DNA of 64,000 nt, from positions 310,001 through 374,000 of the forward strand of contig JAQWRY010000086.1 of NCBI GenBank assembly GCA_029243485.1, written 5' to 3'. Both the position numbers and the translations under genes were made by a program. Positions 1 through 7,825 of this stretch are shown piece after piece. Under the pieces are notes generated by a model. The model worked only from the letters and a program-made list of their open reading frames with translations. It searched no databases and was not told the DNA's origin. The first letter of the stretch is position 1, and each line of letters begins with the position of its first letter. Source of the DNA: Candidatus Binatia bacterium. GTDB lineage: Bacteria > Desulfobacterota > Binatia > UBA12015.

Positions 1-913
1 AGCCGTAGTCCTCGAGAGTCACCAGGACCGTGAACGTGTAGCAGTCGTAGAGTTCACAGAAGTCGATGTCGGAGAGGCCGACATCGGCCATGTCGAGTGC
101 CGCCTTCCCGGCCAGGACGGCACCGGACGAGAGGGTCTCGAGGGGATCACCACCCGGGTGCCCCTGCGCAATGCCCCGCACGTGCACCGGGGGTCGCTTC
201 AGGTCCTTCGCGCGGTCGGCGCTGGTGACGATCACCGCGACCCCACCGTTCGACACGAGACAGCAGTCGAGAAGGTGGAACGGCTCGGCCACCCAGCGAG
301 ACGCGTGGTAGTCCTCGATCGTCAGGGGCCTGCCACAGAACTGCGCGGACGGATTCCCCTGCGCGAAGGCGCGCTCGCTCACGGCGATCGCACCGAGCTG
401 ATCCTGCGTGGTCCCGTACTCGTGCATGTGGCGCTGGGCGACCAGCGCGTAGCGACCGTTCACGCCGAACATGCCGTACGCCGCCTCCAGGCCGCCGGAA
501 TGAGCGTACGCGCTCGCCGTTCCGCCGCTCTTCTTGCCCGACTGCGATTTCGGCGCCTTCAGAGGAGCGTCCGAGAAGACGCACGCGACGGTCGACGCCA
601 TCCCCGCCTCGATCGCGAGCGCGGCCTGCATGATCATGGCGCCGGCGCTGGCACCGCCCAGGCTGATCGATGCGCTGAGGCTCAGGTTCGAGAGTCCCAT
701 CGCCTGCTGGACGGCGAACGAGCCCATCGAACCGGAGAGGCCCCAGCTGAGGCCCGGGTTCACGAGGAGCCCGTCGAGGTCCACCGGTTCGAGACCCGCG
801 TCGTCGAGGGCGAGCCGAATCGCGTCGACGGCGAATCCAACAGCGCTTTTGCCGTAGACCTTGCCCTGGTCGGTGACACCGAGCCCGGCGATGGCCGTGT
901 GAGTCGGGAGCAT
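1..913 (-). CDS. Thiolase-like / lipid-transfer (SCP2-thiolase family) protein, 3' end outside window
   Basis: A thiolase-fold protein of the acetyl-CoA acetyltransferase/lipid-transfer group, probably acting on acyl-CoA or steroid side-chain substrates in the cytoplasm. About 304 residues are visible, starting MLPTHTAIAGLGVT at an ATG whose complement is 911-913. The C-terminus runs off base 1 with no stop. Visible family marks are the start of the N-terminal beta strand (AIAGLGVT), the segment SLGGASAGAM where true thiolases carry the nucleophilic Cys, DCCLVSNGG, and ELYDCYTF near the visible end. The Cys of degradative thiolases is replaced by a small residue, as in SCP2-like thiolases of unclear chemistry. 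It is divergent from the sigma-factor operon. The family is secure, the substrate is not. Confidence 0.85.
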   Translation of the reverse strand, partial: MLPTHTAIAGLGVTDQGKVYGKSAVGFAVDAIRLALDDAGLEPVDLDGLLVNPGLSWGLSGSMGSFAVQQAMGLSNLSLSASISLGGASAGAMIMQAALAIEAGMASTVACVFSDAPLKAPKSQSGKKSGGTASAYAHSGGLEAAYGMFGVNGRYALVAQRHMHEYGTTQDQLGAIAVSERAFAQGNPSAQFCGRPLTIEDYHASRWVAEPFHLLDCCLVSNGGVAVIVTSADRAKDLKRPPVHVRGIAQGHPGGDPLETLSSGAVLAGKAALDMADVGLSDIDFCELYDCYTFTVLVTLEDYG

Positions 914-1216
914 GGTTCGAACTGTTAGGGGTGGACCCCGAAACCGACAAGGTGCGGGAATCTGGGATTTCTGCATCCCGCCGCGACGGGTCTTGGCGCG
1001 CCGGCGGTGGAAGCAGGGCGAACGGAACACCGATCATGACGCCCCCACCCTCATTCCCCCTCACACCTGGTCGGCCGCCAGAGGGCGGCCGGTAGGTAGG
1101 CGACCCGTTTGGTTGCCTGGAAACCTCTGGCGCTGGATCCCCCCTCCCGCGCCTGGGCACGGCACGTCCATGCGAGTGGTTTGCGTGGGCGCGCCGTCGC
1201 CTCCAAGGATGCCGCG
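914..1216. other. Divergent intergenic region
   Basis: This 303-bp gap separates the leftward thiolase gene from the rightward sigma-factor operon and should hold both promoters. A GC hairpin is visible (GGCCGCC at 1073-1079 pairing with GGCGGCC at 1084-1090). GGAAC/GGAAA strings at about 1023 and 1120 resemble ECF -35 elements but no convincing -10 partner was found. No gene is supported here, although the sigma-factor frame stays open into it. Confidence 0.5.
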
Positions 1217-1789
1217 GTGGCGGAGCAGCGCGATAGCAACGAGCAGCTCATGGTCCGTGTCGGTCGGGGAGACCGCGACGCGTGCCGGCTTCTCGTGGAG
1301 CGCCACCTCGGCCGAATCCACGCGTTCACCACCCGCGTTCTCGGGAATCGCAGCGAGGGCGAAGACGTCGCGCAGGAGGTGTTCCTGCGACTGTGGAAGC
1401 ACGCTTCGCGCTGGCAACCGACCGGCGCCAAGCTCACGACCTGGCTCCACCGCATCGCACTCAATCTATGCTTGAACCTTAAGGAGCGCCGGCGTGAAAT
1501 CCCGAGCGAGCACGTCCCCGATGCCGCCGATCCCGGCCCCGGGCCGGCGGAGGCCGTCCGCCGCAAAGAAATGGAGCGGCACGTGAACGATGCACTCGCC
1601 GAACTTCCGACGAACCAGCGCGCCGCAATCACTCTGTGCCACTACCAGGGCATGCGTCAGGCGGCGGCCGCGGAGATCCTGGGCTTGAGCGTCGAGGCCC
1701 TGGAGTCTCTCCTCGCGCGCGGGCGCCGTGGCATGCGCTCCCGCCTGGCGGGCGTGGCGAAAGAGCTTCTCGAAGGAGGGACTCCGTGA
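1217..1789 (+). CDS. ECF-type RNA polymerase sigma factor (sigma-70 family)
   Basis: An extracytoplasmic-function-type sigma factor of 190 residues. Region 2 is visible as ACRLLVERHLGRIHAF followed by EDVAQEVFLRLWKHA. Region 4 is ALAELPTNQRAAITLCHYQG plus a helix-turn-helix ending SLLARGRRGMRSRL. The frame is open upstream to a TTG at 1109, but the GTG at 1217 has AAGGA eight bases before it and fits the family length, so it was chosen. It overlaps the next gene by four bases (GTGA), and that gene looks like its anti-sigma factor. The downstream Spy/CpxP-like gene suggests an envelope- or metal-stress regulon. The inducing signal cannot be read from the sequence. Confidence 0.9.
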   Translation: MAEQRDSNEQLMVRVGRGDRDACRLLVERHLGRIHAFTTRVLGNRSEGEDVAQEVFLRLWKHASRWQPTGAKLTTWLHRIALNLCLNLKERRREIPSEHVPDAADPGPGPAEAVRRKEMERHVNDALAELPTNQRAAITLCHYQGMRQAAAAEILGLSVEALESLLARGRRGMRSRLAGVAKELLEGGTP

Positions 1790-2283
1790 ACGACCGACTG
1801 GAAAGACTACACGAAGTCCTGGCCGCCTACGGCGCCTCCGAGGACTGCTGGCCGGTCGAAGATCGCGCAGCGCTGCTCACCCTGCTCGAAGAGTCCGAGC
1901 CCGCGAGAGCCTTGCGGGACGAAGCGGCAGACCTGGATTCGCTACTCGACCTCGGCGGTGCGATCGACGCGCCGACCCGAGCACTCAAAGACCGCATCCT
2001 CGATGCCGCGCCGGGCGGGCCGGCTCCCAAGCGGACCTGGCGCTGGGCACCTCTGGTTCCCATTGCGGCCGCAGCCGCCCTGGCACTGTGGATCGCAGCG
2101 GAGCCACGCGCTCCACAGGTGGCCGAGGCCCCCATCGAAATCGCCATAGCCGATCTCGGAATCTACACCACACCAACAGACGTCCTTCTCGCAACCGACG
2201 GATTCGATCCGCTCGCGAGTGTACCTGCATACGACTGCGAGGGGTCCGGGCTCGGTTGCCCGGAGCTGGACCTCGACGCCTGA
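1786..2283 (+). CDS. Putative anti-sigma factor, single-pass membrane protein
   Basis: A protein of 165 residues starting at a GTG that overlaps the sigma-factor stop (GTGA), with the SD AAGGAGGG at 1774-1781. Residues 1-80 are acidic and helical, residues about 86-104 form one membrane segment (APLVPIAAAAALALWIA), and about 60 residues follow outside the membrane. The layout (cytoplasmic sigma-binding part, one membrane helix, short periplasmic part) and the translational coupling match anti-sigma factors. The sequence itself carries no zinc-binding HXXXCXXC motif, so the assignment rests on context. It would hold the sigma factor at the membrane until an envelope signal arrives. Confidence 0.7.
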   Translation: MNDRLERLHEVLAAYGASEDCWPVEDRAALLTLLEESEPARALRDEAADLDSLLDLGGAIDAPTRALKDRILDAAPGGPAPKRTWRWAPLVPIAAAAALALWIAAEPRAPQVAEAPIEIAIADLGIYTTPTDVLLATDGFDPLASVPAYDCEGSGLGCPELDLDA

Positions 2284-2323
2284 GAACGACGACCGATGCA
2301 GGGGGTTCAAGGAGAATGAAGAC

Positions 2324-2857
2324 ATGAGAACCAAATTCTGGCTCGCGCTCACCGTGACCGTACTTCTCGTTCCGATGACCGCGGATGCCCAACCTTACGG
2401 CGGCCGCTCGGGCGGCATGGGAAGGAGCGGTGGCGGCATGCGCGGCCAGCCGACCTTCATGGCCGAGCTGTACCCGCCCGAAATCATCATGCGGAATCAG
2501 TCCGAACTCGGCCTGAGTGACTCGCAGAAGACGGGCATCATGGCCGCCACGCGGGAAACGCGAGACGCGCTCGACCCAATCCAATGGGAGCTTCAGGAAA
2601 AACAACAAAGCCTTACGGCCCTCGTCTCCGCGCCCACGATCGACGAGGCGGCCCTCCTCGCGCAGGCCGAAGAGGTGATGGGCCTCGAGATGCAATTGAA
2701 GAAGCAGCACCTCCTCCTGCTGGTGAGGATCAAGAACCAGCTGACCCCCGAGCAACAGCAAAAGGCGAAGAGTCTGCGCGGGAGCGGGCGACGAGGCAGC
2801 TCCGGTGGTGGGCACGGCGGGCGGCCCCGCGGTGGTCCGCCGGGCGGGCGACCCTGA
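2324..2857 (+). CDS. Spy/CpxP-like periplasmic protein
   Basis: A 177-residue secreted protein with a clean signal peptide (MRTKFWLALTVTVLLVPMTADA, cleavage near residue 22), a Gly/Met-rich segment, an all-helical middle and a Gly/Arg-rich tail. The middle carries two family marks, ELGLSDSQK and QLTPEQQQK, comparable to the paired LTxxQ motifs of Spy, CpxP and metal sensors such as CnrX/ZraP. The ATG at 2324 was chosen over upstream starts because it begins the signal peptide and has AAGGAG at about 2309. It follows the sigma and anti-sigma genes by 40 bases, so it may be the chaperone or metal-sensing arm of that circuit. Family confidence is good, the sensing role is inferred. Confidence 0.8.
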   Translation: MRTKFWLALTVTVLLVPMTADAQPYGGRSGGMGRSGGGMRGQPTFMAELYPPEIIMRNQSELGLSDSQKTGIMAATRETRDALDPIQWELQEKQQSLTALVSAPTIDEAALLAQAEEVMGLEMQLKKQHLLLLVRIKNQLTPEQQQKAKSLRGSGRRGSSGGGHGGRPRGGPPGGRP

Positions 2858-2925
2858 TCAACCGGTCAGCATGGACGTCGCAAAGGACCTTGCCTCTGAC
2901 GAGAGATTCCATCACCCAATGGTGA

Positions 2926-4887
2926 ATGCCCCTCCTCCAAATCGCGAGCGCGGCTTTCGGCCTGGCCTTGGCCATCGTCGTGTCGGGCTGCTCCGACACG
3001 ACGCTTGGGACGGACGCACAAGACGAGGCGACGCTGCAGCCGACCTCGACCGCGGAGTGGCGGACTTACGGCGGCAGTCTCGCGCGCACGTTCTTCCAGC
3101 CGGGTGACACGGGGATCACCGCCGAGAACGCCTCGCGTCTCGTGCCACTGTGGACGTTCACGACGGGCGCGGTCGTCACCGCATCCCCCATCGTCGCGAA
3201 CGTCGAGCTTCCGGGCGAGGGCTCGGTCCAGACGGTCTTCACACCGTCGTGGGACGGCCACCTCTACGCACTGCGCGGAGCGGACGGCAGCCTCGTGTGG
3301 TCCTACGAGTTCAAGCCGCACGCGGGCGGCAGCTACCCGCAAGCGGGTTCCGCTTCCGTCGACGAGATCGACGGTCGGCTCACCGTGTTCATCGCGAGCG
3401 GGATGACCCTGTACGCCCTCGACGCGGCGACCGGTGAGTTCCTCTGGGAGTTCGACGCGGGAACGGGGTGTACGGACTGCGACTTCCTCACCGAGCGCAA
3501 CGAAGTGATCTCCTCGCCGGGCGTGTTCGAGGGCGTGGTCTACTTCGGGATGGACGTGAACGACTTCGGAGACGGGAAGGGCGGCTTCTACGCGGTCGAC
3601 GCCCGTGACGGGACGCTGGTCTGGTACTTCGACGTCGTGACGGGCTCGTCCTGTCGCCCCAACCCCGGCGACCAGATCCATCGCTTCGACGGCTACCACT
3701 CGGCTGAGGAGCTCGGCCTCGCGGACGACTTCTTCGCGACGCGCGAAGGCTGCAACCACGACCGCAGCGGCGTGCGCTGCGGAAGCGTCTGGTCCTCGGG
3801 GGCGATCGATCCCAAGCGCCGGCTGATCTACTCGGCGTCAAGCAACTGCGACACCGACGACGACCCCGAAACCCGCGAGCCCCCGCCCCCGATGCCCCCT
3901 TACGACGAGGCTCTCTTCGCTCTCCACCTGGACACGGGCGAGGCCGCCTGGGTTTGGCGTCCCCGCGAGGTCGACAACGACGATCTCGCCTTCGGCGCCG
4001 TCCCAAACCTCTTCGAGATCGAAGCCGGTGGCGCGGCGCGAGAGGTCGTCGGGATCGGCGGCAAGGACGGCGTGTACTACACGCTCGACCGCGACGGGGT
4101 GAACGAGATCACCGACCGCATCGAGCCCTACTGGCAGACCAAGGTCGTCCCGGGCGGCGATATCGGCGGAATCATCGCGAGCGCGGCCGTCGGGGGTGGA
4201 CATGTGCACTTCAGCACGGCCATCGGCACCGATCTGTCGCAGATGCAGACCCCCGCCGCGTGGAGTCTCGACGCGACGACCGGCGGCGTGCGCTGGGCGA
4301 ACGAGGACGCCCTGCCGAGCTTCGCGCCGACCAGTGCGATTCCCGGCGTGGTGTTCATGGGCTCGATCGGCGGCACCATCTTTGTCTACGACGCCGAGAC
4401 CGGCGAGATCCTGAATCGCCTGAGTGTCGGCGGGCCGGCCTCTTCTCCGTCCACCGTCGTCGATGGGCGCGTCTTTGTGGGCGCGGGAACCGGAGCGCGC
4501 GGCGGCTCGCCCGCCGCGATCGCCTTCCAGACGTCCCTGCTACCGAGTCCGATCTCGGCGTTCTGCGTCGCCGGGACCGAGGGCTGCCCGGAGAACGGCA
4601 CCTGCGACGACGGCAACGAGTGCACCGCCGACGTCCGCACGAGTGACGGCCTCTGCGTGAACGACCGGATCGACAACGGCACGGCGTGTACCGTGGGTGC
4701 CTTCGAAGGCAGCTGCATCGACGGCGTCTGCCTCCTGAATCAGGCGCTCTGCGACGATCAGAACCAGTGCACGGACGACCAGACGACCCGAGGCGGATGC
4801 CGGTTCGAACCGGTCCCCGACGATACGCCCTGCGTCGTCCGCGACGATGCAGGAACGTGCTCCCGCGGTGTGTGCGTTTCCCTCTAA
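2926..4887 (+). CDS. PQQ-type beta-propeller lipoprotein with Cys-rich C-terminal repeats
   Basis: 653 residues. A lipoprotein signal with lipobox VVSGC puts the lipidated Cys at position 22. Residues about 40-540 contain repeated propeller blades of the quinoprotein type, with A-x-D-x-x-T/D-G-x-x-x-W motifs such as LYALDAATGEFLWEF, FYAVDARDGTLVWYF and WSLDATTGGVRW. The last 100 residues are a Cys-rich repeat (CDDGNECT, DGLCVND, GTACTVG, CDDQNQCTDD) of the kind common on secreted myxobacterial proteins. The fold fits a PQQ-dependent alcohol dehydrogenase-like or BamB-like protein. No CXXCH heme site was seen, so electron transfer would need a partner. Upstream is the sigma/Spy set, downstream by 17 bases is a rhomboid protease. 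Confidence 0.8.
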   Translation: MPLLQIASAAFGLALAIVVSGCSDTTLGTDAQDEATLQPTSTAEWRTYGGSLARTFFQPGDTGITAENASRLVPLWTFTTGAVVTASPIVANVELPGEGSVQTVFTPSWDGHLYALRGADGSLVWSYEFKPHAGGSYPQAGSASVDEIDGRLTVFIASGMTLYALDAATGEFLWEFDAGTGCTDCDFLTERNEVISSPGVFEGVVYFGMDVNDFGDGKGGFYAVDARDGTLVWYFDVVTGSSCRPNPGDQIHRFDGYHSAEELGLADDFFATREGCNHDRSGVRCGSVWSSGAIDPKRRLIYSASSNCDTDDDPETREPPPPMPPYDEALFALHLDTGEAAWVWRPREVDNDDLAFGAVPNLFEIEAGGAAREVVGIGGKDGVYYTLDRDGVNEITDRIEPYWQTKVVPGGDIGGIIASAAVGGGHVHFSTAIGTDLSQMQTPAAWSLDATTGGVRWANEDALPSFAPTSAIPGVVFMGSIGGTIFVYDAETGEILNRLSVGGPASSPSTVVDGRVFVGAGTGARGGSPAAIAFQTSLLPSPISAFCVAGTEGCPENGTCDDGNECTADVRTSDGLCVNDRIDNGTACTVGAFEGSCIDGVCLLNQALCDDQNQCTDDQTTRGGCRFEPVPDDTPCVVRDDAGTCSRGVCVSL

Positions 4888-4904
4888 GCGGGTAGAACCA
4901 TCCA

Positions 4905-5768
4905 ATGGACGAGGATCTCGACGATGGCCTCGTCGCCGTACTGCACGGCGTGCCCGAGAGCCGCCTCCTAGAGGTCCTGGCCCTTCTGGGCTCCGAGGGG
5001 ATCGAGGCCGACTACCGTGCCCGCGACGGCGCGATCCTGGTTGCGCCGCTGGACGAGAACGCGGCCCGCCGCACGCTCGTCGACGTCGACCTCTCGCCGC
5101 CTGAACCCGAGCCCGACAAGGACAGGGAACCGACCGTGGTCTGGTCCCGGCGCGGGACGAACGCTCTGTTCGCGGTCGTCCTCGTCTGCGCGGCGGTGTT
5201 CTGGAGCACTCACCTCTCGGGCGAGGCGGTGACCCGCGCCCGGATGCTCGCCCACGGCGCGATCTCCTGGAGCCTGGTCGAGAGCGGCGAGCTCTGGCGG
5301 CTCCTCGCAGCCGTGTTCATCCACTTCGACGGCGCCCACATCCTCACGAACATGCTGACGCTAGCCCTGATCGGGCCGCCCCTCTCCCACCATCTCGGTG
5401 CGGGCCGCTTCCTCATCGTCTTTGTGGTGTCCGGGGTCGCGGGCAACGTGCTGAGCCACTTCATGGTACCGACCGTCGGCCTCAAGGCGGGCGCCTCCGG
5501 CGCGGTCGCCGGGGTCCTCGGGGCCCTCGCGGGGCAGACGCTTCGACCCGAATTCCGGGGCCCGTTCCGCCGCTGGCAGGTCTTGGGGGCCCTGGGCGCC
5601 GTCTACGCGCTCCTGGTCGGCGCGGGGCCAGGGAAAGACAACGCGGCCCACGCGGGTGGACTCCTCGCAGGGCTCCTCCTGGGGCGACTCCTGACGCCTC
5701 TGGAAGCACGCTCGGAAAAGCCGCCCCCTGAGGGCGACGATCCGGTCCTCACGGGCCCCCCGGGCTGA
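4905..5768 (+). CDS. Rhomboid-family intramembrane serine protease
   Basis: 287 residues. Residues 1-75 form a soluble cytoplasmic domain related to the DUF2007-type signal-transducing fold (VLHGVPESRLLEVLALLGSEGIEADY). Six to seven membrane segments follow. The rhomboid site is complete: LKAGASGAVAGV gives the catalytic Ser198 in GASG, and DNAAHAGGLLAG gives His249. HILTNM around residues 145-150 corresponds to the conserved HxxxN oxyanion region. It would cleave transmembrane helices of membrane proteins. It lies 17 bases behind the PQQ-type lipoprotein in the same operon-like run, but no substrate is evident. Confidence 0.9.
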   Translation: MDEDLDDGLVAVLHGVPESRLLEVLALLGSEGIEADYRARDGAILVAPLDENAARRTLVDVDLSPPEPEPDKDREPTVVWSRRGTNALFAVVLVCAAVFWSTHLSGEAVTRARMLAHGAISWSLVESGELWRLLAAVFIHFDGAHILTNMLTLALIGPPLSHHLGAGRFLIVFVVSGVAGNVLSHFMVPTVGLKAGASGAVAGVLGALAGQTLRPEFRGPFRRWQVLGALGAVYALLVGAGPGKDNAAHAGGLLAGLLLGRLLTPLEARSEKPPPEGDDPVLTGPPG

Positions 5769-5806
5769 ACCTTTCAGGACTCCGGGCCTCCGGCCGATGA
5801 ACCCTC

Positions 5807-7825
5807 GTGGTGTCGGCGAGGGGAGAGGGGCGGACCAGGGTAGCGACGATCGCTGCGCTCGGCGCGGTGGTGGCTGTGGTCGCGTGGTTCCAAGCACCGT
5901 TCCTGCTCGACCGGGAGATCGTCGTCGAGCGTGACGCGCTCTCCTCCATCCTGCCGATCCGCGCCTTCCTCGCGCACGCGCTCCAGCAGGGCTCGTGGCC
6001 GATGTGGAATCCCGCGCCCGTCCTCGGCAAGCCGTTTCTTCCAGAATGGCAGACGGGGCTGTTCTACCCCCCGAGCCTGTTCCTGCTGGTCCCTCCGTTC
6101 TCGCGCGGGTTCAATCTGTTCTTTTCGTTCCACTACGTTTGGACGGCCGTGGGCGCCTTCCTGCTCCTCCGCGCGCTCGGCACGACCCGTCCGGCAGCGT
6201 GGCTCGGAGCTCTGGTCTGGACGCTCGGCGGTCCACTGGTTTCGCTCGGACATCTCTTGAACCACCTGATGGCGGTGTCGTGGTTGCCGTGGGTTTTGTG
6301 GGGATGGGCGCGCAGCGGCGACCTCCGGGCTCGAATCGTCACGTCGAGCGTCTTGCTCGCGATCGCGCTTCTGACGGGAAGCCCGGAGATGGCGCTGCTC
6401 ATCGCAGGTCTCCTCCTAGTCCTCGCGCGCGATGTCCGGGCCCTCTGGGTACCGCCGATCGCAGCGATGCTCGCAGCCATGCAGCTCGTGCCTGTCTGGC
6501 TCTACCTGGAAACGACGCATCGAGGTGCCCACGGCCTCTCGACCGAGAACGTTCTCGCCTTCTCCACGCCGATCTGGCGACTGGCCGAACTCGTCTACCC
6601 GGGTGATCCCGGCCCAGGCGCGTTCTTGCCATCACTCTACGTCGGTCCGATTCCGGTCCTGCTCGCGCTGGTCGGGCTACTGTTCGTGCCGACGCTCACT
6701 CGCTTGCTGGCGACCCTGGTCGCGTTGGTACTCCTCGGAATCGCGTTCGGTTCCAACGCGGCGATCCTGCCGTTCCTGCACGAGCACGTCTCCGGCATCG
6801 ATCTCCTTCGCTATCCCGAGAAGCTCCTCGTCGGCGTGCACGCCTTGCTCGCGCTCGGCGCGGCCTGGGGACTGTCCGGAATCGCGTCCCGGTGGCCCGG
6901 ACGGATCGGGGTCGCCGCGGCGGCGGCTCTCGCCCTTGTGGCGGTGGCAGACCTCGCCCGCGTGAACCGAAACGTCCTGTTCACGATGACGCCGCAGGCC
7001 CTGTTCGCTCCGCCCGACGCCGCGCGCGCCATGGGCGCTGCCACGGCCCCGACCGAGATGGTCCGCTACTACGCAAACTCCCGCGGCGCGCCGACCCCGG
7101 AGACGCTCGCCGAGGCGACGGAGATCGACCGCGAGCTTCTGTACGCGGCAACCGGCGAGCTGTATGGGCTCGCGAACGTCAACACGCCCGCGTCCCTCAA
7201 TCTGATTGAACACGAGCGTCTCAACCGAACACTCGAGAGCCTCCCGCAAGAGAAGGCTCTCGAGACGCTGCACGCTCTCGGCACTCGGTGGATCACGAGC
7301 TTCACTGAACTCCGGGGCGATCGGGTTCGTCCCATCTCCATCGGGGTGGACCGAGCCAAGCTCTACTCGCTCGGAAGCGACGCTCCCCGCGCCTTCGTCG
7401 CGCAACAGGTCGGCGTCGCCCTCGGCCCGGAGGCGGCGCTCGATCGATTCGCAAGGTCCGAAGTACCGCTCGGGATGGCCGTGGTCGAGGGCATCGGCGT
7501 CCACGACATTGCGTACCGTCCTCCGGACCGGTGGGAGGTCCAGTGGGTCGAAGCCGGGAACGACCGTCTCACCTTGGATGTCGCGGTCGACGCTCCCGGA
7601 CTCCTCGTGGTGAACGACAGCTTCCTCGAGGGCTGGCGTGCGTCCGTCGACGGCGCGCCCGCGGCGCTCGAACGGGTGAACGGCCTGGTCCGGGGCGTAT
7701 GGCTCGCCGCGGGCGAACATCGGGTGACGATGCGATACCGGCCGCCGGGCCTGGCGATCGGATGCGCACTCAGCCTCGCGACGCTCGTCGGCCTGTTGCT
7801 CGTCTCCTACCGCGGCGGAAAGTAG
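5807..7825 (+). CDS. YfhO-like multi-pass membrane protein
   Basis: 672 residues with about 11-13 hydrophobic segments, starting at GTG 5807. The N-terminal half resembles YfhO/GT-C-type membrane proteins, where the first loop has conserved acidic and aromatic residues (here FLLDREIVVERDAL and PMWNPAPVLGKPF). The C-terminal 150 residues form a beta-rich exposed part (LLVVNDSFLEGWRASVDG, a sequence typical of YfhO). The family is implicated in glycosylating lipoteichoic acid or cell-surface polymers, with substrates mostly unknown. It follows the rhomboid gene by 38 bases and overlaps the convergent carboxypeptidase gene by 19 bases, so the two transcripts collide at their ends. Confidence 0.8.
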   Translation: MVSARGEGRTRVATIAALGAVVAVVAWFQAPFLLDREIVVERDALSSILPIRAFLAHALQQGSWPMWNPAPVLGKPFLPEWQTGLFYPPSLFLLVPPFSRGFNLFFSFHYVWTAVGAFLLLRALGTTRPAAWLGALVWTLGGPLVSLGHLLNHLMAVSWLPWVLWGWARSGDLRARIVTSSVLLAIALLTGSPEMALLIAGLLLVLARDVRALWVPPIAAMLAAMQLVPVWLYLETTHRGAHGLSTENVLAFSTPIWRLAELVYPGDPGPGAFLPSLYVGPIPVLLALVGLLFVPTLTRLLATLVALVLLGIAFGSNAAILPFLHEHVSGIDLLRYPEKLLVGVHALLALGAAWGLSGIASRWPGRIGVAAAAALALVAVADLARVNRNVLFTMTPQALFAPPDAARAMGAATAPTEMVRYYANSRGAPTPETLAEATEIDRELLYAATGELYGLANVNTPASLNLIEHERLNRTLESLPQEKALETLHALGTRWITSFTELRGDRVRPISIGVDRAKLYSLGSDAPRAFVAQQVGVALGPEAALDRFARSEVPLGMAVVEGIGVHDIAYRPPDRWEVQWVEAGNDRLTLDVAVDAPGLLVVNDSFLEGWRASVDGAPAALERVNGLVRGVWLAAGEHRVTMRYRPPGLAIGCALSLATLVGLLLVSYRGGK

